Shown here: piece after piece, positions 1 to 6,802 of the stretch
Layout of the letters: the number at the start of each line of letters is the position of its first letter
Numbering within the stretch: the first letter of the stretch is position 1
Source: DASSFZ01 sp036514635
GTDB taxonomy: Bacteria; Chloroflexota; Anaerolineae; Fen-1058
Length of the DNA: 11,146 nucleotides
Direction of reading: 5' to 3'
Assembly: GCA_036514635.1 (NCBI GenBank)
Contig: DATBWU010000193.1
Span: 1 to 11,146, forward strand
Notes under the pieces: model-generated
What the model saw: the letters and a program-made list of their open reading frames with translations, nothing else
What the model was told of the DNA's origin: nothing
The model's database searches: none
Made by a program: the position numbers and the translations under genes

Positions 1-2
1 GG

Positions 3-989
3 AGTGCCGCCGCCGTGGCGAGCGACATGGCGCTCGGCGCGCTGGGATCGGACACGGGCGGATCGGTGCGGCAACCGGCAGCGCTGTGCGGCGTGGTCGG
101 CATCAAGCCATCGTATGGCCGCGTCAGCCGCTACGGCCTGGTCGCCTTCGCCTCGTCGCTCGACCAAATCGGCGTGTTCGCCAGGAACGTGCATGACTCG
201 GCGACGCTGCTCGGCGCGATCGCCGGACACGATCCGCGCGACTCGACCGCGATGCCTACACCCGTCCCGGATTACGGCGCGGCCCTGCGACCGGACCTGA
301 AGGGCGTGAAGGTCGGCGTGCCGAAAGAATACTTCATCGAAGGCATGCAGCCCGATACCGAGTCGGCGGTGCGCGCGGCGATCGAGGTGATGCGGTCGCT
401 CGGGGCGGAGGTGCGCGAGGTGTCGCTGCCGCACACGGATTACGGCCTGCCGGTGTATTACCTGATCGCCCCCGCCGAAGCGTCGGCCAACCTGGCGCGC
501 TACGACGGCGTGCGCTACGGCCTGCGCAAAAGCGGCGCGGAGATGTGGGACACCTACACGGCCACGCGCGGCGCGGGCTTCGGCGCGGAAGTCAAGCGGC
601 GCATCATGATCGGCACATACGCGCTCGCCGCCGGCTATTACGACGCTTATTACTTGAAGGCGCAGAAAGTGCGCACGCTGATCAAGGCCGACTTCGACGC
701 GGCCTTCGCCCAGGTCGATGTGATCGTCTGCCCGGTGTCGCCTTCGACCGCGTTCAAGATCGGCGAGAAGGTGGACGATCCGCTGCAAATGTATCTGAGC
801 GATGTCTTCACGCTCAACGCGAACCTGGGCGGCATCTGCGGCATCGCGCTGCCGTGCGGCTTCGACGCGCAGGGCTTGCCGATCGGCATGCAGGTCAACG
901 GCCCGGCCTTCGGCGAGGAGAAGATTTTGCGCGTCGCCTACGCCTACGAGCAGGCGACGGAGTGGCACACGCGGAGGCCAGCGCTGTGA
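3..989 (+). CDS. gatA: Aspartyl/glutamyl-tRNA amidotransferase subunit A (5' truncated)
   Basis: Amidase subunit of the GatCAB complex. It hydrolyses glutamine and passes the ammonia to GatB for amidation of misacylated Glu-tRNA(Gln) and/or Asp-tRNA(Asn). The reading frame is open from the left edge, so the N-terminal part with the catalytic Lys and cis-Ser of the amidase-signature triad lies outside. What is present starts SAAAVASDMALG and continues with the signature GSDTGGSVRQPA; the nucleophilic Ser is codon 63-65. The block GVVGIKPSYGRVSRYGLVAF, then SSLDQIG, is diagnostic of GatA rather than of other amidases. The C-terminal half (LNANLGGICGIALPCGF, then GLPIGMQVNG) is intact and ends normally at TGA 987-989. 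The stop overlaps the GTG start of the next gene by 4 bases. GatB is encoded about 4.3 kb downstream in the same direction. Identification is certain; only the 5' end is missing. Confidence 0.97.
   Translation, partial: SAAAVASDMALGALGSDTGGSVRQPAALCGVVGIKPSYGRVSRYGLVAFASSLDQIGVFARNVHDSATLLGAIAGHDPRDSTAMPTPVPDYGAALRPDLKGVKVGVPKEYFIEGMQPDTESAVRAAIEVMRSLGAEVREVSLPHTDYGLPVYYLIAPAEASANLARYDGVRYGLRKSGAEMWDTYTATRGAGFGAEVKRRIMIGTYALAAGYYDAYYLKAQKVRTLIKADFDAAFAQVDVIVCPVSPSTAFKIGEKVDDPLQMYLSDVFTLNANLGGICGIALPCGFDAQGLPIGMQVNGPAFGEEKILRVAYAYEQATEWHTRRPAL
973..977 (+). promoter_or_regulatory. Shine-Dalgarno for the HEPN gene
   Basis: GGAGG inside the 3' end of gatA lies 8 bases upstream of GTG 986-988. 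It decides the start: although the reading frame stays open far upstream inside gatA, this site and the GTGA overlap with the gatA stop make GTG 986 the real initiation codon, probably translated by coupling to gatA. Confidence 0.7.
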
Positions 990-1372
990 GTGACGAAGCG
1001 GACGTTCAGGAATGGATCAAGTATGCTGACGATGACCTTGAAGCGGCGCGAGTCCTTTTCGAGGCAGGCCGGTACGCGATGTGCGCTTTCCACTGCCAGC
1101 AGGCACTCGAGAAGATTCTGAAAGCCGCTATCGTTCGAGCGACGAAGGCTAGACCGCCTTATATTCACAACCTTCGCGATCTGGCGACCCATTTGCCAGC
1201 CCCGATCATTCCGGATGAGATCGGCCGGACGCTCAGGCGGGTCGATCCGCACTATCGCGCGACCCGCTATCCGGGCCTAGCCGATTCAGGCGAGTACACC
1301 CGTGTGAATGTGCAGCGATTGTTCGAGCAGACAAGGATAGCTTACGAATGGTTCTTAAGCCGGCTGAAGTGA
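986..1372 (+). CDS. HEPN-domain protein, putative toxin of a HEPN/MNT pair
   Basis: 128-residue all-helical HEPN protein. Visible family blocks are an N-terminal helix WIKYADDDLEAARVLFEAG (residues about 10-28), AFHCQQALEKILKA (34-47), YIHNLRDL (59-66) and the C-terminal RRVDPHYRATRYPG (84-97). Paired HEPN proteins are commonly RNases with an R-X4-6-H active site. Here R84-X4-H89 fits, but the next residues are Tyr-Arg, so the R-X4-H-X-Y form of classical HepT is not kept. It overlaps gatA by 4 bases and the following nucleotidyltransferase by 25 bases. HEPN-first order is opposite to the second pair in this window. G+C is lower than in gatA (36/60 in bases 1021-1080, against 43/60 in 181-240). 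Family membership is confident; toxic RNase activity is inferred. Some members of this HEPN/NT class may be accessory nucleotide-binding proteins rather than toxins. Confidence 0.85.
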   Translation: MSDEADVQEWIKYADDDLEAARVLFEAGRYAMCAFHCQQALEKILKAAIVRATKARPPYIHNLRDLATHLPAPIIPDEIGRTLRRVDPHYRATRYPGLADSGEYTRVNVQRLFEQTRIAYEWFLSRLK

Positions 1373-1752
1373 GACAACAGGTTCAAAGATTCGTCGATGA
1401 GCTCAGCCGGTACATTCATGTCGAGCGGGCTGTGCTGTTCGGCTCGTATGCGTATGGCATACCGCACGAGGGCAGCGACATTGATCTGGCGGTAGTGTCG
1501 CCTGACTTCGCCAAACTTTCTCGACTGGAACGCCTAGAGTTCCTGGAGGAAATTGCGTGGGACGCTCAAACACACCACATTGAACCGGTGGGCTTTACGA
1601 GCGAAGAACTGGAGTCAGCGAGCATCACAAGTGTTTTGAGCGAAATCCGCGATCGGGGCGTGATCATTCCGGTCAGCACGAGACCGATTGAGCCGATCGT
1701 TCTTCGGGACAATCGACCGAAATATACGGCATGGACAACTAAGAACGAATGA
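1348..1752 (+). CDS. MNT-type minimal nucleotidyltransferase, putative antitoxin partner of the HEPN protein
   Basis: 134-residue protein with the minimal nucleotidyltransferase fold. The signature G-S-X10-D-X-D is complete: G32 S33, then D44 and D46 in VLFGSYAYGIPHEGSDIDLA. The usual third carboxylate on the later strand appears as Glu79 in HHIEPVGF rather than Asp. In HEPN/MNT pairs this partner binds or nucleotidylates the HEPN protein; whether this one transfers AMP is unknown. The start ATG lies in the last 25 bases of the HEPN gene with AAGGA 1333-1337 upstream, so the two are translationally linked. The domain seems finished near residue 110 (GVIIPVS); the last 25 residues or so are a polar tail without visible domain features, possibly an extension after loss of an earlier stop. 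G+C is low (33/60 in bases 1561-1620). Confidence 0.85.
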   Translation: MVLKPAEVRQQVQRFVDELSRYIHVERAVLFGSYAYGIPHEGSDIDLAVVSPDFAKLSRLERLEFLEEIAWDAQTHHIEPVGFTSEELESASITSVLSEIRDRGVIIPVSTRPIEPIVLRDNRPKYTAWTTKNE

Positions 1753-1768
1753 GTTGAGAAGAGGACTC

Positions 1769-2755
1769 ATGAAAGTCATCATTCCGCTGGGCGGGCTGGG
1801 CACGCGACTGAGGCCGCACACCTACACGCGCCCCAAGCCGCTCATCAACGTCGCAGGCAAGCCGATGCTCGGCCACATCATCGACCGGTTCATCCACCTG
1901 CCGGTCGACGAGTACATTTTCGTCGTCGGCCACCTGGGCGAGCAGATCGAGTCTTACGTCCAAAACACGTATTCCTTCCGGTCGCGCTTCGTCGAGCAGA
2001 AAGAGCCGCTGGGACAGGCCCACGCGCTGTGGCTGTGCCGCGAGCATGTCGATGGGCCGGTGTTCATGATCTTCGGCGACACGCTGTTCGAAGCCGACCT
2101 GAGCGAAGTGGCTCACTCGCCGAAGGACAGCCTGGCTTACGTGAAAGAGGTGGACGATCCGCGCCGCTTCGGCGTGGCCGTGCCTCGACGCGATGGCAGC
2201 GTCGAGCGCTTCGTCGAGAAGCCGGAGTCACTGGACAACCGGCTGGCCGTGATCGGCATGTACTACTACGCCGACGGGCCGGCGCTGATGCGCGCCTGCG
2301 CCGAACTGATGGAGCGCGACATCCAAACGAAAGGCGAGTACTTTCTGACCGATGCCAACAACCTGTTGCTGGAGGAAGGGGCGCGCTTCGTCACGCGCGC
2401 CGTCGACGTGTGGCTGGATACCGGCAAGCCCGAGACCGTGCTGGAAACCAACCGTTACCTGCTCGGCAACGGCAACGACAACAGCGCGCAGACGCACTTC
2501 CCGGCTTGCGTGATCGTGCCGCCGGTCCACATCCACCCGACAGCGAAGATCGACGAAGCCGTGATCGGGCCGTACGCCACGATCGGCGAGAACTGCCACA
2601 TCCATCGCGCGATCATCCGCGATTCGATCATCGAAGCCGGCGCGACGATCATCGACACGTTTCTCGACAAATCGCTGATCGGGCGCGAGGCGATGGTCAC
2701 CGGTCGCTATCGCAAGTTCAACGTCGGCGATTCGGCCAGTGTCGGGTTTGATTAA
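1769..2755 (+). CDS. Sugar-1-phosphate nucleotidyltransferase, long glucose-1-phosphate thymidylyltransferase type
   Basis: 328-residue enzyme expected to make an NDP-sugar from a sugar 1-phosphate and NTP (dTDP-glucose is the likeliest product by family), supplying cell-surface polysaccharide or glycan synthesis. The Rossmann-like NTP-transferase domain (about 1-240) opens with the nucleotide-binding loop IIPLGGLGTRLRPHTYTRPK (G8-G11, R13, R15, K23), followed by EPLGQAHAL (79-87), the metal Asp in IFGDTLF (D104), VERFVEKP and VWLDTGKPE. The C-terminal part (about 250-320) shows hexapeptide repeats of a left-handed beta-helix (HPTAKIDEAVIGPYATIGE), which places it with the long forms rather than short RmlA. 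ATG 1769 is chosen because the conserved MKVIIPLGG begins there and GAGAAGAGGA lies just upstream; the frame is open further upstream but would run into the MNT gene. It starts 16 bases after that gene. Exact nucleotide and sugar are not readable. Confidence 0.9.
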   Translation: MKVIIPLGGLGTRLRPHTYTRPKPLINVAGKPMLGHIIDRFIHLPVDEYIFVVGHLGEQIESYVQNTYSFRSRFVEQKEPLGQAHALWLCREHVDGPVFMIFGDTLFEADLSEVAHSPKDSLAYVKEVDDPRRFGVAVPRRDGSVERFVEKPESLDNRLAVIGMYYYADGPALMRACAELMERDIQTKGEYFLTDANNLLLEEGARFVTRAVDVWLDTGKPETVLETNRYLLGNGNDNSAQTHFPACVIVPPVHIHPTAKIDEAVIGPYATIGENCHIHRAIIRDSIIEAGATIIDTFLDKSLIGREAMVTGRYRKFNVGDSASVGFD

Positions 2756-2778
2756 CGTCGCAGCGCCATCGCCGCTCC

Positions 2779-3009
2779 ATGATTCCGGTCTACGTCGAGT
2801 GTTATTCGGGGCACACGTATGCGCAGGAGCCGCGCGCCATCGTCTGGCGTGGATTCCGCGCACTCATCACGCGCGTGGAACAGATGTGGCGCACGCCGGA
2901 CGGGCCGGTCTTCCGCGTTCGCCTCGACGACGAAGCCGTCGTCGACTTGCAGTACCTCGAGGCCGGCGACGAGTGGCTGCTGATCGACCATCTTCGACCT
3001 TTGCTCTAG
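2779..3009 (+). CDS. Small conserved-looking hypothetical protein (possibly DUF6504-like)
   Basis: 76 residues, not securely recognised. It reads as a small beta-rich protein: MIPVYVECYSG, then PRAIVWRGFRALITRVEQMWR, FRVRLDDEAVVDLQYL and DEWLLIDHLRPLL. The order 'RAxxWxG + VExxWR + FRVRxDDxxxxxLxY + xWxL' resembles the DUF6504 family from memory, which I cannot check. There is no signal peptide, membrane helix or cysteine cluster. It starts 23 bases after the nucleotidyltransferase stop without a clear Shine-Dalgarno site, so reinitiation or coupling is likely, and ends directly before the aminotransferase start. Tight spacing on both sides and normal codon use support a real gene. Confidence 0.65.
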   Translation: MIPVYVECYSGHTYAQEPRAIVWRGFRALITRVEQMWRTPDGPVFRVRLDDEAVVDLQYLEAGDEWLLIDHLRPLL

Positions 3010-3019
3010 AATGGAGACC

Positions 3020-4201
3020 ATGCGCAACGCCATTTCGCAACGAGTCGCGTCCGTGCCGCCCAGCGGCATCCGCCGCTTCTTCGACATCTCCGCTACGATG
3101 AAGGACGTGATCTCACTCGGCATCGGCGAGCCGGACTTCACCACGCCGCAGAGCATCCTGGACGCGGGCATCGACTCGCTGCGGCGAGGCGACACACACT
3201 ACACCAGCAACTCCGGCACCATCGAGTTGCGCCGCGCGTTGGGCGATCACCTGAAGCGCCTTTACGGCGTGGAGTACGATGCCGAATCGGAACTGCTGAT
3301 CACCGTCGGCGTGTCCGAGGCGCTGTACCTGGCGCTGACGGCGATCCTCGATCCGGGCGACGAAGTGATCGTGCCGCAGCCGTGCTTCGTGGCGTATGCC
3401 GCCGAAGTGGCTTTCGCCGGCGGCGTGCCGGTTCCGATCGCGACGAAGGTCGAGAACAACTTCCAGGTGACCGGCGCGGAGATCGCGGCGAAGATCACGC
3501 CCCGCACCAAAGCCATCTTGATCGGCTATCCCAACAATCCGACCGGCGCGGTGATGAGCCGCGAGCGGCTGATGGAGATCGCCGCGCTGGCCCAGAAGCA
3601 CGATCTCAGCATTGTCTCGGATGAGATTTACGATCGGCTGGTGTACGCGCCGATGAGCGGCGACGGCCAGGCGCAGCACACGTGCGTCCCGTCGCTGCCC
3701 GGCGTGCGCGACCGGACGATCTTGCTGGGCGGCTTCTCGAAGGATTACGCGATGACCGGCTGGCGCATCGGCTACGCCGCCGCGCCGCAGGAACTGTCGG
3801 CGGCCATGCACAAGGTGCACCAATACACCATCATGTCCGCGCCGACGATGGCGCAGGCCGCCGCGCTGGAAGCGCTGCTCCACGGCGAGGAGCACGTCGA
3901 GCGGATGCGACAGGAGTACGACCGGCGGCGGCGCTTGATCGTGTCCGGCTTGAACCAGATCGGGCTGAAGACATTCGAGCCGCAGGGCGCGTTCTACGCC
4001 TTCCCGTCGATCGCCGTCACCGGTATGAGCGACGAAGAGTTCGCCGAGAAGTTGTTGTACGAGGAGAAGGTCGCCGTGGTGCCGGGCAACGCCTTCGGCG
4101 CGGGCGGCGAAGGCTACCTGCGCTGCTCGTATGCCACCGCTTACGAGAAGATCGAAGAGGCGCTGCGGCGGATGGAGCGCTTCATGCGGCGGCATGGGTG
4201 A
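3020..4201 (+). CDS. Class I/II PLP-dependent aminotransferase (aspartate aminotransferase family)
   Basis: 393-residue fold-type I aminotransferase; family members move the amino group between Asp, Ala or aromatic amino acids and 2-oxo acids. Full set of landmarks (numbering from ATG 3020): ISLGIGEPDFTTP near the N-terminus; YPNNPTGAV with the PLP-contacting Asn173; SDEIYDRL with Asp201 (PLP N1) and Tyr204; GGFSKDYAMTGWRIGY with the Schiff-base Lys241; and YLRCSYA with the carboxylate-binding Arg368. Length is normal. An in-frame ATG lies 9 bases upstream at 3011, one base after the TAG of the previous gene. I prefer ATG 3020 because GGAG (3013-3016) precedes it, but spacing is short and the choice is open. 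Substrate is not determined; an aspartate/glutamate link to the Gat genes is only contextual. Confidence 0.93.
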   Translation: MRNAISQRVASVPPSGIRRFFDISATMKDVISLGIGEPDFTTPQSILDAGIDSLRRGDTHYTSNSGTIELRRALGDHLKRLYGVEYDAESELLITVGVSEALYLALTAILDPGDEVIVPQPCFVAYAAEVAFAGGVPVPIATKVENNFQVTGAEIAAKITPRTKAILIGYPNNPTGAVMSRERLMEIAALAQKHDLSIVSDEIYDRLVYAPMSGDGQAQHTCVPSLPGVRDRTILLGGFSKDYAMTGWRIGYAAAPQELSAAMHKVHQYTIMSAPTMAQAAALEALLHGEEHVERMRQEYDRRRRLIVSGLNQIGLKTFEPQGAFYAFPSIAVTGMSDEEFAEKLLYEEKVAVVPGNAFGAGGEGYLRCSYATAYEKIEEALRRMERFMRRHG

Positions 4202-4237
4202 AGCAATGGATAACCTGCGGATAAACGGATGGAGACT

Positions 4238-4468
4238 ATGGAACTCGCCACTGTTGAATCCAGTATGATCCATGCCATTGGCTACGATAAAGACAAGCGC
4301 ATCCTGGAGATCGTGTTCAACACAGGTCGCGCATATCAATACGGCGACGTGCCGCCGGAGGAGTATGAGGGTCTGCTGAAGGCGGAGTCGAAGGGTCGCT
4401 ATTTTCTGGCGAACATTCGAGATGTGTACGAATACTGGCCAGTAAAAGGTTCTCGGCGGCGAAAATGA
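4238..4468 (+). CDS. KTSC-domain protein
   Basis: 76-residue single-domain protein matching the KTSC family (the small domain found free-standing and at the C-terminus of some lysyl-tRNA synthetases; function unknown, RNA binding has been suggested for the family). Visible features: MELATVESSMIHAIGYD at the start, LEIVFNTG, the central YxY motif (Y33-Q-Y35), DVPPEEYEGLLKAESKGRYF and NIRDVYEYWPV, with a basic tail GSRRRK. ATG 4238 is chosen because family members typically begin MELxxVESS; an in-frame ATG at 4229 would add three residues. Its stop overlaps the mntA start (ATGA, 4465-4468), so it belongs to the same translational unit as mntA-hepT. G+C is markedly low (28/60 in bases 4261-4320), consistent with acquisition. 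Confidence 0.85.
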   Translation: MELATVESSMIHAIGYDKDKRILEIVFNTGRAYQYGDVPPEEYEGLLKAESKGRYFLANIRDVYEYWPVKGSRRRK

Positions 4469-4872
4469 AGGTCCCCGCGAAAGCGCAATTGGAAACCATC
4501 GCGAAGCGCTACGGCCTGCGATTGATCGTGCTGTTCGGATCGCAGGTCACGGGCCGCACGCACCCGGAGAGCGATGTGGATGTGGCCGTCCTGGCGCGGC
4601 GGGCGCTGACCGCCGCGCAACGGAATCGGCTGTGGATGGAACTGTCGGACACTTTTCAGGCCGAAGTGGATCTGGCAATGCTCAATCATGCTGAACCTCT
4701 GCTGCTTTATCAGGTCGCATGCTCAGGGAAGCCGTTGTACGAGGACGACCAATGGAGGTGGGCAGAGTTTAAGGGCTATGCTTTCCGATACTACGAGGAC
4801 ACACGAAAGTTCCGCGACGATCTGGCGCGTTATCTGAAGCGCGAGATTCAGGGACCCCGTTATGCTGGATAA
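4465..4872 (+). CDS. mntA: MntA-type nucleotidyltransferase antitoxin
   Basis: 135-residue minimal nucleotidyltransferase of the MntA type. In characterised type VII systems MntA silences the HEPN RNase HepT by adding AMP units to a tyrosine next to its active site. The catalytic signature is complete: G25 S26, X10, D37-V-D39 in LFGSQVTGRTHPESDVDVA, and the third carboxylate Asp69 in AEVDLAML. The C-terminal part (about 90-128) is helical and charged, including WAEFKGYAFRYYEDTRKFRDDL, typical of the family. The start overlaps the KTSC stop by 4 bases and the end overlaps hepT by 11 bases. Unlike the first nucleotidyltransferase of this window, all three acidic residues are Asp, so an active enzyme is expected. 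Confidence 0.9.
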   Translation: MKVPAKAQLETIAKRYGLRLIVLFGSQVTGRTHPESDVDVAVLARRALTAAQRNRLWMELSDTFQAEVDLAMLNHAEPLLLYQVACSGKPLYEDDQWRWAEFKGYAFRYYEDTRKFRDDLARYLKREIQGPRYAG

Positions 4873-5305
4873 GGATCTCGTCCGCAGAAAACTCGCGTTT
4901 CTGCACGAGCACTTGGGTGAACTTGAGCAGCTGGCGCACCTTTCTCTGGCCGAATACACATCGGATTTTGTTCGGCGTCACGCCGCCGAGAAGGTAGCGG
5001 AACTGATCGTCGAATACGCGATCGACATCAATCGCATCATCGTGGAAGCTGCCCAGGTCAGCCCGCCTCAGACCAGTTACAACACATTCCTGGAAATGGA
5101 GCGACTTGGCATCCTCCCTTCCGACTTGACCCCCAGGCTCGCTTCCGCAACAGGATTACGGAATCGCCTGATTCACCGTTATGAAGAAGTCGATCCTCAG
5201 GCCGTGTATTACTCCCTGCTCCCTCTATTGCGCAATTACCGCGAATACGCGAGGTTGATCGAGGCCCACGTTGATCGTGACGAAAACGATTCGATTAAGC
5301 CATGA
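4862..5305 (+). CDS. hepT: HepT-like HEPN RNase toxin (DUF86 family)
   Basis: 147-residue HEPN protein of the DUF86/HepT type. The hallmark R-X4-H-X-Y motif is exact: R100-NRLI-H105-R-Y107, in ATGLRNRLIHRYEEVDP. In the family Arg and His form the RNase site at the dimer interface and the Tyr is AMPylated by MntA; tRNA cleavage has been shown for a cyanobacterial homologue. Further family blocks are KLAFLHEHLGELEQL (10-24), AAEKVAELIVEYAIDINRII (41-60) and FLEMERLGILPSDL (76-89). It overlaps mntA by 11 bases (antitoxin first). Its TGA stop (5303-5305) lies inside the Shine-Dalgarno region of gatB. G+C is reduced (34/60 in bases 5041-5100). Toxicity here is inferred from family and pairing. Confidence 0.92.
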   Translation: MLDKDLVRRKLAFLHEHLGELEQLAHLSLAEYTSDFVRRHAAEKVAELIVEYAIDINRIIVEAAQVSPPQTSYNTFLEMERLGILPSDLTPRLASATGLRNRLIHRYEEVDPQAVYYSLLPLLRNYREYARLIEAHVDRDENDSIKP

Positions 5306-5310
5306 GGTGA
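5304..5310 (+). promoter_or_regulatory. Shine-Dalgarno of gatB overlapping the hepT stop
   Basis: GAGGTGA begins at the second base of the hepT TGA. Its GAGG core ends 5 bases before GTG 5313. It selects GTG 5313 as the gatB start over the in-frame upstream ATG 5271, which would sit inside hepT and add 14 non-family residues. Confidence 0.7.
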
Positions 5311-5312
5311 AA

Positions 5313-6761
5313 GTGAAGTACGAACCCGTTATCGGGCTAGAAGTCCACGCCGAACTGTTGACGCAATCGAAGATGTTCTGCGGCTGCCGCGTGGTCACCG
5401 CCGATGAGGTTCCGCCGAACTCGGTGGTGTGCCCGGTGTGCTCCGGCATGCCGGGGGTGCTGCCGGTGATCAACCGGCAGGCGGTGAGGTACACGCTCAT
5501 GACCGGGCTGGCGCTCAACTGCACCATCAGCCAGTTCAGCCTGTTCGCGCGCAAGAACTACTTTTATCCCGACTTGCCCAAAGGCTATCAAATCTCGCAG
5601 TACGAATATCCCCTGTGCAGGAACGGCTGGCTGGAGATCGAACTGGCGTCGGGCGCGCGCCGGCGCATCGGCATCCGGCGCGTGCACCTGGAAGAAGACA
5701 CCGGCAAGCTGATCCACGTCGACGGCGGGCGCAGCCTGGTCGATTTCAATCGCTGCGGCGTGCCGCTGATGGAGATCGTCTCCGAGCCGGATTTGCATTC
5801 TGCCGAAGAAGTGCGCGCCTACGCCGAAAAACTGCGCACGATTCTGCGCTACCTGGGCGTGAACTCCGGCGACATGGAGAAAGGCGTCATCCGCTTCGAG
5901 CCGAACATCTCGATCCGCCCCTCCGGCTCGACCGAGTTCGGCACGCGCACGGAGTTGAAGAACCTCAACTCGTTCCGCGCGATCGAGCGTGGCACGGCCT
6001 ACGAACTGGCCCGCCAGGAAAAAGTGGTAGAGAGCGGCGGCCAGGTGGCCCAGGAAACACGCGGCTGGGATGACGCACGCGGAATCACCGTGCCGCAGCG
6101 CAGTAAAGAATATGCGGACGATTACCGTTACTTCCCTGAGCCCGACCTGCCGCCGCTCGTCGTCGATGCGGCGTGGGTGGAAGACATCCGCGCCATGCTG
6201 CCCGAGCTGCCCGACGCCAAGCGCGAGCGCTTCGAGCGCGAGTACAACCTGGGACGCAAAGACGCGGCGCGGCTGACCGAAGAGAAAGCGGTGGCGGACT
6301 ACTTCGAGGAAACCGTTCGCGCAAGCAAGACCGCCGCGCAGGCAATCGCCAATTGGATTCTCACCGACCTGTTCCGGCTGATGAACGACTCCGGGCAGAG
6401 CATCGAGGTTGTCAAGGTGCGACCGGCGGCGCTGGCCGAGCTGATCGAGTTGGTGGAATCGGGCGCGATCAACGCCAACACCGGCAAGCGCGTGCTCGCC
6501 GAGATGTTCGAGTCGGGCGAGGGTGCGCGCTCGATCGTCGAGCGCAAGGGACTGGGGCAGATCAGCGACACGGGCGCGCTGGAAGCCGCCGTGCGCAAGA
6601 TCGTCGAATCGAATACCGCAGAAGTCGAGAAATATCTGGGCGGCAAGGAGACGGTGCTTGGCTGGCTGGTGGGTCAGGTGATGAAGGAAACGCGCGGCAA
6701 GGCCAATCCGAACCTGGTGCGCGATTTGCTGCTCAAAGAGTTGAGCGCGCGCCACCCTTAG
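5313..6761 (+). CDS. gatB: Aspartyl/glutamyl-tRNA amidotransferase subunit B
   Basis: 482-residue kinase/transferase subunit of GatCAB. It binds the misacylated tRNA, activates the side-chain carboxylate with ATP and uses ammonia channelled from GatA. Landmarks (from GTG 5313): YEPVIGLEVHAEL (3-15); four cysteines C23, C25, C40 and C43 in the MFCGC and VCPVCSGMPG blocks, the likely zinc site; the family signature RKNYFYPDLPKGYQISQYE; HLEEDTGKLIH; LVDFNRCGVPLMEIVSEPD; and the C-terminal tRNA-binding YqeY-like domain ending NPNLVRDLLLKEL. Length is typical. It follows hepT by 7 bases, and its last stop base is the first base of an inverted-repeat element. It is convergent with the response regulator gene. 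Identification is certain. Confidence 0.98.
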   Translation: MKYEPVIGLEVHAELLTQSKMFCGCRVVTADEVPPNSVVCPVCSGMPGVLPVINRQAVRYTLMTGLALNCTISQFSLFARKNYFYPDLPKGYQISQYEYPLCRNGWLEIELASGARRRIGIRRVHLEEDTGKLIHVDGGRSLVDFNRCGVPLMEIVSEPDLHSAEEVRAYAEKLRTILRYLGVNSGDMEKGVIRFEPNISIRPSGSTEFGTRTELKNLNSFRAIERGTAYELARQEKVVESGGQVAQETRGWDDARGITVPQRSKEYADDYRYFPEPDLPPLVVDAAWVEDIRAMLPELPDAKRERFEREYNLGRKDAARLTEEKAVADYFEETVRASKTAAQAIANWILTDLFRLMNDSGQSIEVVKVRPAALAELIELVESGAINANTGKRVLAEMFESGEGARSIVERKGLGQISDTGALEAAVRKIVESNTAEVEKYLGGKETVLGWLVGQVMKETRGKANPNLVRDLLLKELSARHP

Positions 6762-6802
6762 AGACTGTCCGAAAAGCCGCCAAATTAACCACCAAGGCAC
6801 GA

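Noticed and set aside
545..985. Longer N-terminal form of the HEPN protein reaching into gatA
   Set aside because: The extra residues are Arg-rich out-of-frame gatA translation; the GGAGG site and GTGA junction fix the start at 986.
1700..1728. Internal promoter (TTCTTC-N17-TATACG) before the sugar nucleotidyltransferase
   Set aside because: The -35 matches only 2/6 and the gene is 16 bases after the previous stop, so read-through suffices.
3113..4339. 408-codon open frame on the minus strand opposite the aminotransferase
   Set aside because: High GC keeps the antisense frame open; no recognisable domain, while the plus strand has all PLP-enzyme motifs.
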